Notes under the pieces: generated by a model
Told to the model about the DNA's origin: nothing
The model's database searches: none
Seen by the model: only the letters and a program-made list of their open reading frames with translations
Part shown: positions 1-8,010 of the stretch, piece after piece
How the letters are laid out: every line of letters begins with the position of its first letter
How positions within the stretch are numbered: position 1 is the first letter of the stretch
NCBI RefSeq assembly: GCF_000376945.1
Contig: NZ_AQXU01000014.1
Span: forward strand, 62,001-126,000
DNA length: 64,000 nt
Reading direction: 5' to 3'
DNA from: Leeia oryzae DSM 17879
GTDB taxonomy: Bacteria > Pseudomonadota > Gammaproteobacteria > Burkholderiales > Leeiaceae
Translations under genes and position numbers: made by a program

Positions 1-585
1 TGTACTTTGCCAGGGTTTAGAACTGATGTGGTTGATGCTCTTTGTTTGATGGTTAAAGATGGTATATATTTGACATTTATTCACACTTCTATACAAGAGT
101 TTTTTTGTGCCTTTTTTATATCGCATTCAAAAAATGAAGATTTTGTTATGAGGTTTTATCAATCTTTTGATAGTTTGGATCGGTTTGCTAAGTTTGATCA
201 GGTTTTGAGGTTTTTGGAGTCTATTGATTCTGAGAGGTATTATAAGTATTATATTTCTTATTGGTTTGATCGGCTTTCAGAAGAATTTAATTTGGATGAT
301 CCTGATAATGTTTTTGATGGTTTTATTGCTAAAGATTTTCTTAATATACATAAAAAAATTGACAATCCTTTGAAGTTTAAAATGCTTGTTGCAGTATTGG
401 CTTATGCAAAGCATGTGGAGAATAATGGGGTTTATTCTTATGAGTTCGACAAGAAGTTGTCGGTAAGATATATTCAAGATTATATAAATGAGTTAAATGC
501 TAGTATAAAGGAAAATGCTCGTTTAAATGGTAAGCGAAACATGGCACTTCTTGAGATGTTAAATGGGGGGGGGAGAGATAGATAG
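1..585 (+). CDS. C-terminal end of a NACHT-family NTPase-like protein (5' end outside window)
   Basis: The reading frame is open from the first base, so the gene starts outside the window; a TTG at 7 is not a convincing start. Near the N-terminus of the visible part, FIHTSIQEFFCAFF matches the F-x-H-x-S-x-QEF-x-A signature of the winged-helix region that follows NACHT NTPase domains. About 150 residues follow, rich in aromatic and acidic residues, and resemble a short C-terminal sensor region. Bacterial NACHT proteins of this architecture are known anti-phage defence proteins; that role is inferred here because the NTPase core is not visible. The DNA is far more AT-rich than the rest of the window, which points to horizontal transfer. 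A run of nine G (565-573) sits eight codons before the stop. Confidence 0.6.
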   Translation, partial: CTLPGFRTDVVDALCLMVKDGIYLTFIHTSIQEFFCAFFISHSKNEDFVMRFYQSFDSLDRFAKFDQVLRFLESIDSERYYKYYISYWFDRLSEEFNLDDPDNVFDGFIAKDFLNIHKKIDNPLKFKMLVAVLAYAKHVENNGVYSYEFDKKLSVRYIQDYINELNASIKENARLNGKRNMALLEMLNGGGRDR

Positions 586-658
586 ATTGTAATTTTTCTC
601 AATACTTGATATGTGATTGTGTCATGTTTTTCAGTTAAAGCTGAATATTTACAAATAT

Positions 659-695
659 AAATCTGGTTTGCTACCTTGCTTAGTAAACCAGATTT
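659..695 (+). terminator. Inverted repeat after the NACHT-like gene
   Basis: An 11-bp perfect stem (AAATCTGGTTT / AAACCAGATTT) encloses a 15-nt loop about 75 bases after the stop codon. The 3' arm ends in TTT but no long T-run follows, so it is a candidate rather than a strong intrinsic terminator. Confidence 0.45.
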
Positions 696-778
696 GGAAG
701 TGAACATCCTTATAAACCCCTGTCTGGGGCCACCTATTGCTGTGGTGGCTATTGAACATGCTCAGGGGTATACCATTG

Positions 779-893
779 GTGGTTTTACTACATTTGCGAT
801 CTTGATCCAAATGTCGTTGAACTCGTCACATTGTCAGTGAATGAGACTCATCTTTTCCCCGATTTGTGAATAGTTGTTAACCTTTTGGGCTGC
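779..893 (-). pseudogene. Remnant of a third effector C-terminal domain (XVIPCD-like)
   Basis: Translated on the minus strand, this stretch aligns without gaps to the C-terminal domain of the effector at 2293-3420. It keeps QCDEF and KIA-x-x-VKP, but a TGA replaces the glycine codon just before QCDEF. The + strand block AACTCGTCACATTGTC is shared exactly with the effector gene. No start or open frame remains, so it is a decayed fragment. It shows that this locus once held at least three effector copies. Confidence 0.7.
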
Positions 894-937
894 CTATTTC
901 GACGAGGTGCGCATTTGAACAAACCGCAGGTAGAACG

Positions 938-1951
938 TCAAGTGGTCTGATCCGTCACCGGTAGCGGCTTGCCATAATGCTGCTGGTACCAGGCCAGGGC
1001 ATCGGCGAGCGCGCCCGTCGGAGCTGCGGTGTCTCCGGTCCCGAACTCGGCAGCGAGGTCCGTCTGGTGGTCATCAATGTACTGGATAGCTCGGTTGAGA
1101 TTATCCATTCGATTGGACAGGAAGTTATGATCGGCGGTGAGCCGGTCCGATACCTTGTCAAACCGTTCGCTAAATGCCTGTAGCGCATCAACGGTCCCCT
1201 GCTTGTTGTTGGTCAACGTTGCATCCAGCTTGGTCGTATCCAGGCTGGCGTGGCCGGTCTGCGGGTCGATGGTCAGCCCGAGATCGCTCAGCCCATGCAG
1301 TCCATCGGAAGCACCGTAGAAGCGGTCTTTCAATGTGTGGTTCAGCCCGTTCAGTGCCACTTCAGCCGCCTGGACATTGGCCAGTACGCCACCTTTCTTC
1401 ACATCTGGGCCAAACCGGTCCACCCAGTTGTTGTACTGGTCGACGCATGCCTGCAGATTGCTCTTGATAGTGGCGTTGTCGGTACTGGTAGTTATGCCGC
1501 TCAGGCCCGCAACCTGCTGCTGCAACTGGCCAATGGCGGTCTTCATCTGGTCCAGCTCGGCAAACTGAGCTTTGTATTGAACAGAAGCCTGGTTGATGAT
1601 GCTCATCATCTGGTAACCAGATTCCGGATCTTTGAGTGTCTTGATGCGACCTGGTGCCAGCAGACCATGCACGTTGTTGACGTGGTTGAGCATAGATAGC
1701 AAGTTGGTCGCGCTGGTCTGTGTGGTGGAGGTTTGGGCTCCGGTGATCGCATCGATGCCACTGCTGTCGGCGGAGGACGAGCCGGTGAGCTGCCCCATGA
1801 CCTGAGACTGGATGCCGGCCATGTAAGCGGCAAAGCTCACCTGTGGGTTGGTGCTTGCCGCCCCGGCGGTGAGGCTCGAAAGCTTCTCGTTGTTAAGACG
1901 ATTAAGCAGGAACCGGGTGATGCCGGAATCCGTGATGTTGTTGTTCGACAT
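938..1951 (-). CDS. Orphan FliD C-terminal-domain-like protein
   Basis: The 337-residue product has a low-complexity Ser/Thr/Ala N-terminal third. Residues about 165-300 look like the C-terminal domain of the flagellar filament cap FliD: YNNWVDRFG, then GLHGLSDLGLTIDPQTG and LDTTKLDATL, echoing the G-L-x-x-LGI...G...LD-x-x-KL pattern. The N-terminal FliD domain is not recognisable and the protein is shorter than usual FliD (about 400-500 aa). The start at 1951 has a clear AGGAG site (TCAGGAGACCATC before ATG). No other flagellar gene is adjacent; the window's flagellar genes lie near 51-54 kb. It could be a specialised cap paralogue or a secreted coiled-coil protein. Confidence 0.5.
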   Translation of the reverse strand: MSNNNITDSGITRFLLNRLNNEKLSSLTAGAASTNPQVSFAAYMAGIQSQVMGQLTGSSSADSSGIDAITGAQTSTTQTSATNLLSMLNHVNNVHGLLAPGRIKTLKDPESGYQMMSIINQASVQYKAQFAELDQMKTAIGQLQQQVAGLSGITTSTDNATIKSNLQACVDQYNNWVDRFGPDVKKGGVLANVQAAEVALNGLNHTLKDRFYGASDGLHGLSDLGLTIDPQTGHASLDTTKLDATLTNNKQGTVDALQAFSERFDKVSDRLTADHNFLSNRMDNLNRAIQYIDDHQTDLAAEFGTGDTAAPTGALADALAWYQQHYGKPLPVTDQTT

Positions 1952-2244
1952 GATGGTCTCCTGAGGGAGAGGGAATGTTCGTCCCGACCGTATTGCCTAA
2001 GTGACGGTGTGTGGACGTTCTTGGTACTGTTGATCTAAGCAAGAATTGCACCAGTACCGCACTACGGGATTGCATTCAAGGCAGGACGGCGCTTCCGGAT
2101 GGCCTTACACGCTTGTTGTTTGGTTATAACCAACCCGCTACCCGGCAACCGGCAAAAACTGCCGGTCTGGCTCATCCCCCTACATGTTTTTTATCGATGA
2201 GACGGCGTAAATTCTGTCGTTACACTGCGAATTTTGGGGCAAGC

Positions 2245-2275
2245 ACCGGTTTGCCATGCACCATGGCAAACCGGT
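2245..2275 (-). terminator. Perfect 14-bp hairpin after the effector gene
   Basis: ACCGGTTTGCCATG and its exact complement flank a 3-nt loop, 18 bases beyond the stop of the minus-strand effector gene. No T-run follows on either strand, so it is a terminator-like or mRNA-stabilising hairpin. Confidence 0.5.
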
Positions 2276-2292
2276 TTGGGCGAAGAGCCGAC

Positions 2293-3420
2293 TTACAGGC
2301 TCCGGTGAGGGGTAGGTTGCTGCTGTAATGATGGCGGCTGGGCGTGCATGTGCGCCTGATCCGGGTGGTTGTTTGTCATGGGCGGTTTGACCGCATCAGC
2401 AATTTTGATCTGAATATCCTTGAACTCGTCACATTGTCCGTGGATGAGGCCTTTTTCCTGGTTGGTAAACAGGTAGTCGACCTTCTTGGCGCCCATGTCG
2501 TGCGCTTGCTGGGTGATATTGATCATAAGATTGTGCTTTTCTGCCGGATGCAGCGTTGGCAGGTCTTTGTGCATCAAATCATGCACTTGCTGGTACAGGT
2601 GCTGGAGACCTTCGGGCACCGGCGGCAAGTGCGGGGTCTTCTCGCTGGCATGCGCCAGTGCAGTGGGATGGCGCTGCAGGCTGGTAGCGGATGCCTGTTT
2701 GGCCGCGGGTTCTGAATGCGGTTTCTCTTGGTGCGGGGGGGTATTCTCTGCGTGGATGAGGTCCTGAGCGTTAAACACTTGCTTGATGTTGTGGATGCGT
2801 CTGTCGCTATCATCCCGATGTTTAACACCATATTTGGTATGGTCGCGAAAATGCTTGATGTCATCAATATCCAGTGTATCGCTTGCGGAGATGGTTTTAC
2901 CGGTGGTGCTGCTGTGGTAACTCTCGCCTGACACATAGGCGGTAAAACCGGGGCCAAAGGAGCCATATTGGTTTTTATAGTCGATCAGAGCCATAGCCAG
3001 CATGTTGTCCTGGCGGATGGTGCTTGCATGCACCGGATTTTTCTTATCTACGTTACCAATCAACTGTTCCAGGCTATGCATCTGTTTGTCGAATTGCTGT
3101 CTGGAAAAGGTTTCCATCTCTGCCTGCGGGATCTGGCTGAGTTTATGGTTGAGTGCTGAAAGCTGGTGTTTGTCCAGACCGCCATGCTGCGAGAGTGCCT
3201 TGATATCGTGGTCGGTAAAGTCATGTGTTTTCAGAAATTTGCGAGCGTCTGCATGCGCGCCAACATCATATTGTGCCATACCAAAGCTGTAAGTGCTGTT
3301 GGCCTTCTGTGCATAGCTGAACCGGGCGGCCTGCTGCGGGTTAGCTTCATTCAGGGACATCACCTGTTTATAGTCTTCCCAGAGCTTGTCTTGTTGTGCT
3401 TCCGTAAAGTGTTTGCTCAT
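2293..3420 (-). CDS. Putative T4SS-type antibacterial effector: lysozyme-like domain plus XVIPCD-like C-terminus
   Basis: The protein has 375 residues. Residues about 20-60 look like a lysozyme/transglycosylase fold: a candidate catalytic Glu25 (SLNEAN) followed by YSFGMAQYDVG (44-54), resembling the S-x-G-x-x-Q step of lytic enzymes. A Pro/His/Gln-rich linker runs from 222 to 268. Residues 270-347 (GAKKVDYLF, EKGLIHGQCDEF, KIADAVKPP) follow the layout of the XVIPCD secretion signal of Xanthomonadales-type killing T4SS effectors (G-L-x-x-ID-x-V ... F-A-VQG ... AV), and the tail is Gln-rich, also typical. The gene starts 5 bases after an LprI-type periplasmic protein, the expected effector/immunity arrangement. 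No T4SS genes are in the window. Assignment rests on pattern similarity, not on a profile search. Confidence 0.55.
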   Translation of the reverse strand: MSKHFTEAQQDKLWEDYKQVMSLNEANPQQAARFSYAQKANSTYSFGMAQYDVGAHADARKFLKTHDFTDHDIKALSQHGGLDKHQLSALNHKLSQIPQAEMETFSRQQFDKQMHSLEQLIGNVDKKNPVHASTIRQDNMLAMALIDYKNQYGSFGPGFTAYVSGESYHSSTTGKTISASDTLDIDDIKHFRDHTKYGVKHRDDSDRRIHNIKQVFNAQDLIHAENTPPHQEKPHSEPAAKQASATSLQRHPTALAHASEKTPHLPPVPEGLQHLYQQVHDLMHKDLPTLHPAEKHNLMINITQQAHDMGAKKVDYLFTNQEKGLIHGQCDEFKDIQIKIADAVKPPMTNNHPDQAHMHAQPPSLQQQPTPHRSL

Positions 3421-3425
3421 GGGGC

Positions 3426-3836
3426 TTAATCCTGGGTGAAGTAGTCATACAGGTCTTGCAGGTCATGGGCACGCAGGATACTGCGATCCAGTTGGCAGAA
3501 TGCATACTGGATACCTTGATTAAACCCGCTACCAAATGCCTCTGCATTGGCGGAGCAATCTGCCTGCACATAAGCCACCCAGCTGGCTTGCCCGTTGCGA
3601 ACGCCTTTGAGCGCTGTCGGGTTATTTTTTACGACCTTGTTCAGCTTGTTGATGGTGTTCTGCATTTTGCTTTGGTAACGGTTTATTTGCTGCTCAAGGC
3701 AGTTGGCCTGATCATTGCGTCCGCCGCATAGTTTGTCGGCTGTGGGCAGGTTCTGATACGGGGTGTACTCCGCGAAGGACATGGTGGTGGTAGCAAGGCA
3801 AAAGATGCCTGCCAGGATGTGTTTTGAAGTCAGCAT
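3426..3836 (-). CDS. LprI/DUF1311-type periplasmic lysozyme inhibitor, candidate immunity protein
   Basis: A signal peptide covers residues 1-22 (cleavage near SFA-EY). The mature part carries four Cys in the LprI/DUF1311 pattern: two near the start (LCGG, NCLEQQ), one after Q-x-x-W (QASWVAYVQADC) and one near FCQLDRS. LprI-like proteins inhibit lysozyme-type peptidoglycan hydrolases in the periplasm. The gene lies directly upstream of the lysozyme-like effector gene on the same strand with a 5-bp gap, so it is probably co-transcribed and protects against that effector; this pairing is inferred. The ribosome-binding site is weak, and ATGTCA repeats lie 40-70 bases upstream. Confidence 0.65.
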   Translation of the reverse strand: MLTSKHILAGIFCLATTTMSFAEYTPYQNLPTADKLCGGRNDQANCLEQQINRYQSKMQNTINKLNKVVKNNPTALKGVRNGQASWVAYVQADCSANAEAFGSGFNQGIQYAFCQLDRSILRAHDLQDLYDYFTQD

Positions 3837-3876
3837 GGTAAAAGTGAGTCCGGATATAAAATAGGAACCGGATTCT

Positions 3877-3907
3877 AAATGTCATAAGCATAAAATGTCA
3901 ATGTCAT
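3877..3907 (-). promoter_or_regulatory. Three ATGTCA repeats upstream of the immunity/effector operon
   Basis: ATGTCA occurs at 3879, 3895 and 3901, the first and third extended to ATGTCAT. Similar sequences lie upstream of both Mrr-like genes and the second immunity-like gene. The region also serves the divergent radical SAM gene at 3997. Binding protein unknown. Confidence 0.3.
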
Positions 3908-3996
3908 TGATATGGGAAGCGGCCGTGTAGCGAGCTGATTCATCAAATCAGCCGCTTGCGGTACCATACGTTTCTGACTGTCTTTAGAAGTTGCAT

Positions 3997-5052
3997 ATGC
4001 GTATTCAGGAACTCCATCAATCCCTTGCTGATATCGGCGCACGTCCCTGCCATATCGGACGCATTAACCGGGCATGGCTCAAAGGCCTGCCACTGGATAC
4101 TGGAACCCGGTACCAGAAGGGTGAGGACTATTTCCCGCTGTCAGTACGCCATGGCTTGCCGCCGATCGTGGCGCAAGTGGAGGGCTTGGCGCGCATTCAT
4201 TCGCAGCATACGGCGGTGGATGGATCGCTACGCTTGCTGGTTGCCTTAGGGGATGGGCAGATGGTAGAGAGCGTACTCTTGCCGCGCGATGGCTTGTGTG
4301 TTTCCAGTCAGGTCGGTTGTGCCGTTGGTTGCACCTTCTGCATGACCGGAAAATCCGGCCTGCTGCGGCAGTTGGGAAGTGCGGAGATTGCTGCGCAAGT
4401 CGTGCTTGCCCGGCGGATTCGTCCGGTCAAGAAAGTGGTGTTCATGGGTATGGGTGAGCCTGCTCACAATCTGGACAATGTGCTGGATGCAATCAATCTG
4501 CTGGGGACGGATGGCAATATCGGCCACAAAAATCTGGTGTTTTCTAGCGTAGGCGACCCGCGCGTGTTCGAGCGTCTGCCACAGCAACGGGTTAAACCTG
4601 CGCTGGCATTGTCGCTGCATACCACTCGTGCAGATCTGCGTGCCCAGTTGTTGCCGCGTGCACCGCGCATAGACCCTGTCGACTTGATAGAGCAGGGGGA
4701 TGCCAATGCCCGGCAAGTCGGTTATCCCATTCAATACCAATGGACGCTACTGGCAGGCATTAACGATACCCAGGAAGAAATGGATGCCATCATCCGTTTG
4801 CTGAAAGGGCGCTATGGCATCCTGAACCTGATTCCTTATAACAGCCAGGAAGAAGACAGCTTCCAGCGCCCGTCCAGCGAGCGCATTGATGCCATGAAGC
4901 GCTACTTGCACGATAGTGGCGTGTTGACCAAAATCCGTGATTCAGCCGGTCAGGACATTGACGGCGGTTGTGGCCAGTTGCGTGCCAGAGCGGCTGGTGT
5001 GGTAGATACGAGTAGGCTGCGGAAACGAGTGAGTGCTCAGCCTCCGGAGTAA
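3997..5052 (+). CDS. RlmN/Cfr-family radical SAM RNA methyltransferase
   Basis: This enzyme family methylates C2 (RlmN) or C8 (Cfr) of A2503 in 23S rRNA using a 4Fe-4S cluster and a methylated cysteine. Visible are LCVSSQVGCAVGCTFCMTG, which contains the conserved family Cys and the CxxxCxxC cluster motif, VVFMGMGEPAHNLDNV, and C-terminal DIDGGCGQL with the second catalytic Cys. At 351 residues it is slightly short. The start is ATG 3997, with AGAAG six bases upstream; an in-frame TTG at 3991 is less likely. It may be the sole rlmN or a second paralogue; its place among accessory genes favours a paralogue. Confidence 0.75.
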   Translation: MRIQELHQSLADIGARPCHIGRINRAWLKGLPLDTGTRYQKGEDYFPLSVRHGLPPIVAQVEGLARIHSQHTAVDGSLRLLVALGDGQMVESVLLPRDGLCVSSQVGCAVGCTFCMTGKSGLLRQLGSAEIAAQVVLARRIRPVKKVVFMGMGEPAHNLDNVLDAINLLGTDGNIGHKNLVFSSVGDPRVFERLPQQRVKPALALSLHTTRADLRAQLLPRAPRIDPVDLIEQGDANARQVGYPIQYQWTLLAGINDTQEEMDAIIRLLKGRYGILNLIPYNSQEEDSFQRPSSERIDAMKRYLHDSGVLTKIRDSAGQDIDGGCGQLRARAAGVVDTSRLRKRVSAQPPE

Positions 5053-5204
5053 ACCGTACCGAAAGGCTTGCCAGACTGACGGTGCTTGGTGGGTATTGGG
5101 CTGTTTCTTTCGCCATGCACTCGCGATTTTGCGCCAGTGGATCCATCCCGTTGGGCCTGCTTCTTCGGTTCTGCACGTTACAGCTTCTGACGCACATGCC
5201 AGAG

Positions 5205-5858
5205 CTATTGCGGGTCTTTCGGGATGGGATGCTGGTCGATATAGTTGGCCAGTTCGTCTGTTACATCCAGTATCTGCATGTCGGCATTAAAGAGAATGCT
5301 GTCATTGTTTTTGGACAAAATGAGTCTGTAGCCTTTTTCTTTGGCAAATGCTTCCATGACCTTATCCATGGCATTTTTGGAGATGGTTCTCAAATCCATG
5401 TCGAAGCGGCTTTTCTTTTCTGACAATTTGTTAAGCGCCATCATTTTCTCGCGCATTTGCATTACCAGCGGATCATTGTTGGCTTGTTGCATGCACAATT
5501 GCATGTCACGGTATTTTTGCATGGAGGCTTGCCCCGCGTTTTCATCCAGAGACAGGGTGGATGAGGTTGAGCGGTTGATTTCTGGCGTACATTTGCTTCT
5601 GGCCACCGACTCTGCCTGAGACTGAATGCGCTGAAGTTCCATACGCTGACGCATCAGTTCTTCATCATCTCCAATTTCTGCAGGGTAAGGGTTGTTCTTC
5701 TTGATCGCGGTGTTAATCAGATTGTCGATTTTGTATCTGTCGACAACTACCCACGGGTGTGCGGGTTCAGTGGCGGTCAGTTTATCCAGTTTGCAGCCCG
5801 AGAGGCCAAGCAACAAGGTTGAAATCAGAAGGCTGGTTTTAAAAGTGGCGTGATTCAT
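5205..5858 (-). CDS. Skp/OmpH-like lipoprotein
   Basis: A lipoprotein signal ends in LSGC (residues 19-22). The mature part is strongly helical and charged (residues 60-180), and the C-terminus KEKGYRLIL...DVTDELANYID matches the end of Skp/OmpH periplasmic chaperones. A lipid anchor is unusual for Skp. The gene is monocistronic, convergent with the radical SAM gene. Its role in outer-membrane protein handling is inferred from the family only. Confidence 0.5.
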   Translation of the reverse strand: MNHATFKTSLLISTLLLGLSGCKLDKLTATEPAHPWVVVDRYKIDNLINTAIKKNNPYPAEIGDDEELMRQRMELQRIQSQAESVARSKCTPEINRSTSSTLSLDENAGQASMQKYRDMQLCMQQANNDPLVMQMREKMMALNKLSEKKSRFDMDLRTISKNAMDKVMEAFAKEKGYRLILSKNNDSILFNADMQILDVTDELANYIDQHPIPKDPQ

Positions 5859-5936
5859 CTTTGTGTACTCATGGTGATAGAGGATGAAGGTAATAACAAA
5901 AGGGTAAGGGTCAATGCAGGAAGATACCGGGACACG

Positions 5937-6815
5937 TTACCCCAGCTTTCGCACCCCTTTGCAACCCGGAAACAGGCTGCAACCCCAAAACTGTTTACCG
6001 GCTTGGGCACCCTTGCTGGCGGTGCGTAATACCATCTTGTTATTACAGACCGGGCAGGCTGGCGATTCATCTGTGTTGGCTTGTATTTGCGGAACCACAA
6101 TCTTGGGCATTGGTTTGCCGGCCATAGCCAATACCTTATCCGCCGGGACGAGCTTGATTGATCTGCCTTCCGCAAAATCATGTGCATCTTGTGTGAAACC
6201 ACCTGAGGCAACGACAAACCCTCCAACGGCTCCTTGCGAAGTCATCACGCCAAAGAGCTCACGTACGGTTGCGACACCTACTTTTCTGGTTTTCCAGTGT
6301 TTACACTGAACCAGATAAAGGTCTTTACCCATAGAGAGCCTTAGGTCAACCCCGCCGTCGGGTTGATTGCCACCTTGCAGATCCACCTTATAACCTTGCT
6401 CCCGAAAGAGCGCTGCACAGAGGTGCTCAAATTCTCGCCATGACATGTTGTCCAGCGTCTCTTTGGTTGGGGCACCTTTTAAATGGGTAGAGAGGCTGCT
6501 TTGTTTTTTGCGCTGTATGAGAGACAACAGAGCACCAAGTCCGAATACTGCCGGGATCAGGTATTGTCCGATAGAAACGAAGATGCTGAGTAGCGAGTGG
6601 GTTAGCATGCCGGAAATATCAGGCAGCCCTTTTGCATTGGTTGCCACTGGCGTAGGTATTGCGAGCGTACCTGCATAGTGATGCAGGATAAAGTAGCTCA
6701 ATAGGGTGATGAGCAGGCTGACTTGCCAGGGCAGTTTGATGGCGACAGATAGCAACTCATCCAGTAAGGCGTGGTTTCTTCTTGGCATAAGCAGGGGATA
6801 CGCATGTTTAAACAT
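5937..6815 (-). CDS. Membrane-anchored Mrr-type restriction endonuclease with C-terminal zinc finger
   Basis: Two membrane segments lie at about 28-46 and 70-100. An Mrr-type PD-(D/E)xK domain follows at about 120-235: WREFEHLCAALFREQGY, then GGVDLRL with Asp157 and LVQCKHWK with Gln170/Lys172 as the catalytic D...QxK set. A topoisomerase-type C4 zinc finger ends the protein (C254, C257, C279, C285). Mrr proteins cut modified DNA; a membrane-tethered form could act on incoming DNA, but the substrate is unknown. A degenerate paralogue lies just upstream on the same strand. An in-frame Met at 6787 lacks a better ribosome-binding site, so 6815 is kept. Confidence 0.7.
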   Translation of the reverse strand: MFKHAYPLLMPRRNHALLDELLSVAIKLPWQVSLLITLLSYFILHHYAGTLAIPTPVATNAKGLPDISGMLTHSLLSIFVSIGQYLIPAVFGLGALLSLIQRKKQSSLSTHLKGAPTKETLDNMSWREFEHLCAALFREQGYKVDLQGGNQPDGGVDLRLSMGKDLYLVQCKHWKTRKVGVATVRELFGVMTSQGAVGGFVVASGGFTQDAHDFAEGRSIKLVPADKVLAMAGKPMPKIVVPQIQANTDESPACPVCNNKMVLRTASKGAQAGKQFWGCSLFPGCKGVRKLG

Positions 6816-6847
6816 TCATTCTGGCTTATGACTGTAAAAAATGCCAA

Positions 6848-6866
6848 TGACAATTATCAATTGTCA
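6848..6866 (-). promoter_or_regulatory. Palindrome upstream of Mrr-like gene 1
   Basis: TGACAATT-ATC-AATTGTCA is a perfect 8-bp inverted repeat 33 bases upstream of the start. The surrounding block, 6836-6870, is nearly repeated at 7926-7960 in front of the paralogue, so promoter and gene were duplicated together. Confidence 0.4.
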
Positions 6867-7022
6867 TGAAAGGATGCTGATGTACTTCTTGCGCGATCTG
6901 GTTTTTTTGATCTGGAAGGAAGCTGAATTAGTACGTTTCTGGTGGCTATCACGTTGTGCCATCCACCAGAAACTGTGACAAAGCGAATGTTATTGTGTAA
7001 TTGGCCTGGTTTAACGTGCGTG

Positions 7023-7874
7023 TCACGGTTGCTTTTGGCCAGTAACCAGCATCAGTTTTCGTGTGTCTGGTGCTGCATCTTCTGTACCGTTGCAGGTAGA
7101 GAACTTGCCACATTGCCAGCATGATCCCGCCACGTGGGTGGCATTGCTGTTTGTTTCGGTAGAAATTGGCGGGATATAGGCAGGGCATATATAAGGGGTA
7201 GAGACCATGGCTGACTGGTTGGGATCTGGTACACGCTTTCCGACCATGCCAAACACTTCGCTGACAGGCGTCAGCTCGATATGTCGGCTTCTGGCCAGGG
7301 TTTTGGCCAGCGGCGTAAATTGCCCCAGCGTGACAATAAACCCGCCAATAGCGCCCGCTGCGGTCATGGCGTCTGAAAGTTCGTTAACTTCAGCCAGATC
7401 AATCTGGCGGGTTTTCCAGTGCTTGCTTTGCGCAAGATACACATTTGTCCCTTTTTTTAACCTGAGTGTGGTTCCTTCATTTGTATTGGTTTCTTCTGGT
7501 GCACAGACCTGATAGCCCCGGCTGTTGTAAAGCGAGGTACACATGTGCTCGAAAACCCACCAGGATAATTTACTCAGCGCCTCCTTGTCTGGCGATCTGG
7601 TCGCCATTGGCAGGGAAACCGCCTTGGCTGGCTCCTTTGCCCGCAGGAGCAAAGCGACTGCCTGAATGACAAAGAAGGCAGGTACCAGGTACTGGCCCAT
7701 ATAGGCCGTTTGTTGCCAGAACGTGGCAGGCGTCGTATCTGATGGTACTACTGCCAGATAATAGCGATGCAGCATGAAGTAGCTGACCATTGCAATGATG
7801 AGGCTGGATAGCCAAGCTTGTCTGGCGAGATACCGGATTACCGCGTAAAGACGTGAATGAGACGTTATGATCAT
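7023..7874 (-). CDS. Degenerate paralogue of the membrane-anchored Mrr-type endonuclease
   Basis: The 283-residue product aligns along its length with the neighbour at 5937-6815. It has two membrane segments (about 20-38 and 55-77) and the Mrr core (WWVFEHMCTSLYNSRGY, AQSKHWKTR, GAIGGFIVT). The catalytic Asp is replaced (EGTTLRL instead of GGVDLRL, Thr136) and QCK has become QSK, so nuclease activity is doubtful. The C-terminal zinc finger is reduced to a few scattered Cys. It could be a regulatory or decoy partner of the active copy, or a gene in decay; the intact frame favours retained function. Confidence 0.6.
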   Translation of the reverse strand: MIITSHSRLYAVIRYLARQAWLSSLIIAMVSYFMLHRYYLAVVPSDTTPATFWQQTAYMGQYLVPAFFVIQAVALLLRAKEPAKAVSLPMATRSPDKEALSKLSWWVFEHMCTSLYNSRGYQVCAPEETNTNEGTTLRLKKGTNVYLAQSKHWKTRQIDLAEVNELSDAMTAAGAIGGFIVTLGQFTPLAKTLARSRHIELTPVSEVFGMVGKRVPDPNQSAMVSTPYICPAYIPPISTETNSNATHVAGSCWQCGKFSTCNGTEDAAPDTRKLMLVTGQKQP

Positions 7875-7895
7875 GTCAGAAAATAAAATAGGTTA

Positions 7896-7956
7896 ATGAC
7901 ATTTTCATTTTGGTACATGTTTTGAAAAAATGCCAATAGCAATTTTCAAATGTCAT
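7896..7956 (-). promoter_or_regulatory. ATGTCAT-type sites upstream of Mrr-like gene 2
   Basis: ATGACATTTT at 7896-7905 and AAATGTCAT at 7948-7956 are oppositely oriented copies of the element also seen at 3877-3907, 6859-6867 and 10101-10107. The second lies inside the block shared with the promoter of the Mrr paralogue. Confidence 0.3.
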
Positions 7957-8010
7957 AAAAAAATGATACATGCGGTGCTATCGAATGACAGATCTGGTGT
8001 GTGGGTGAAA

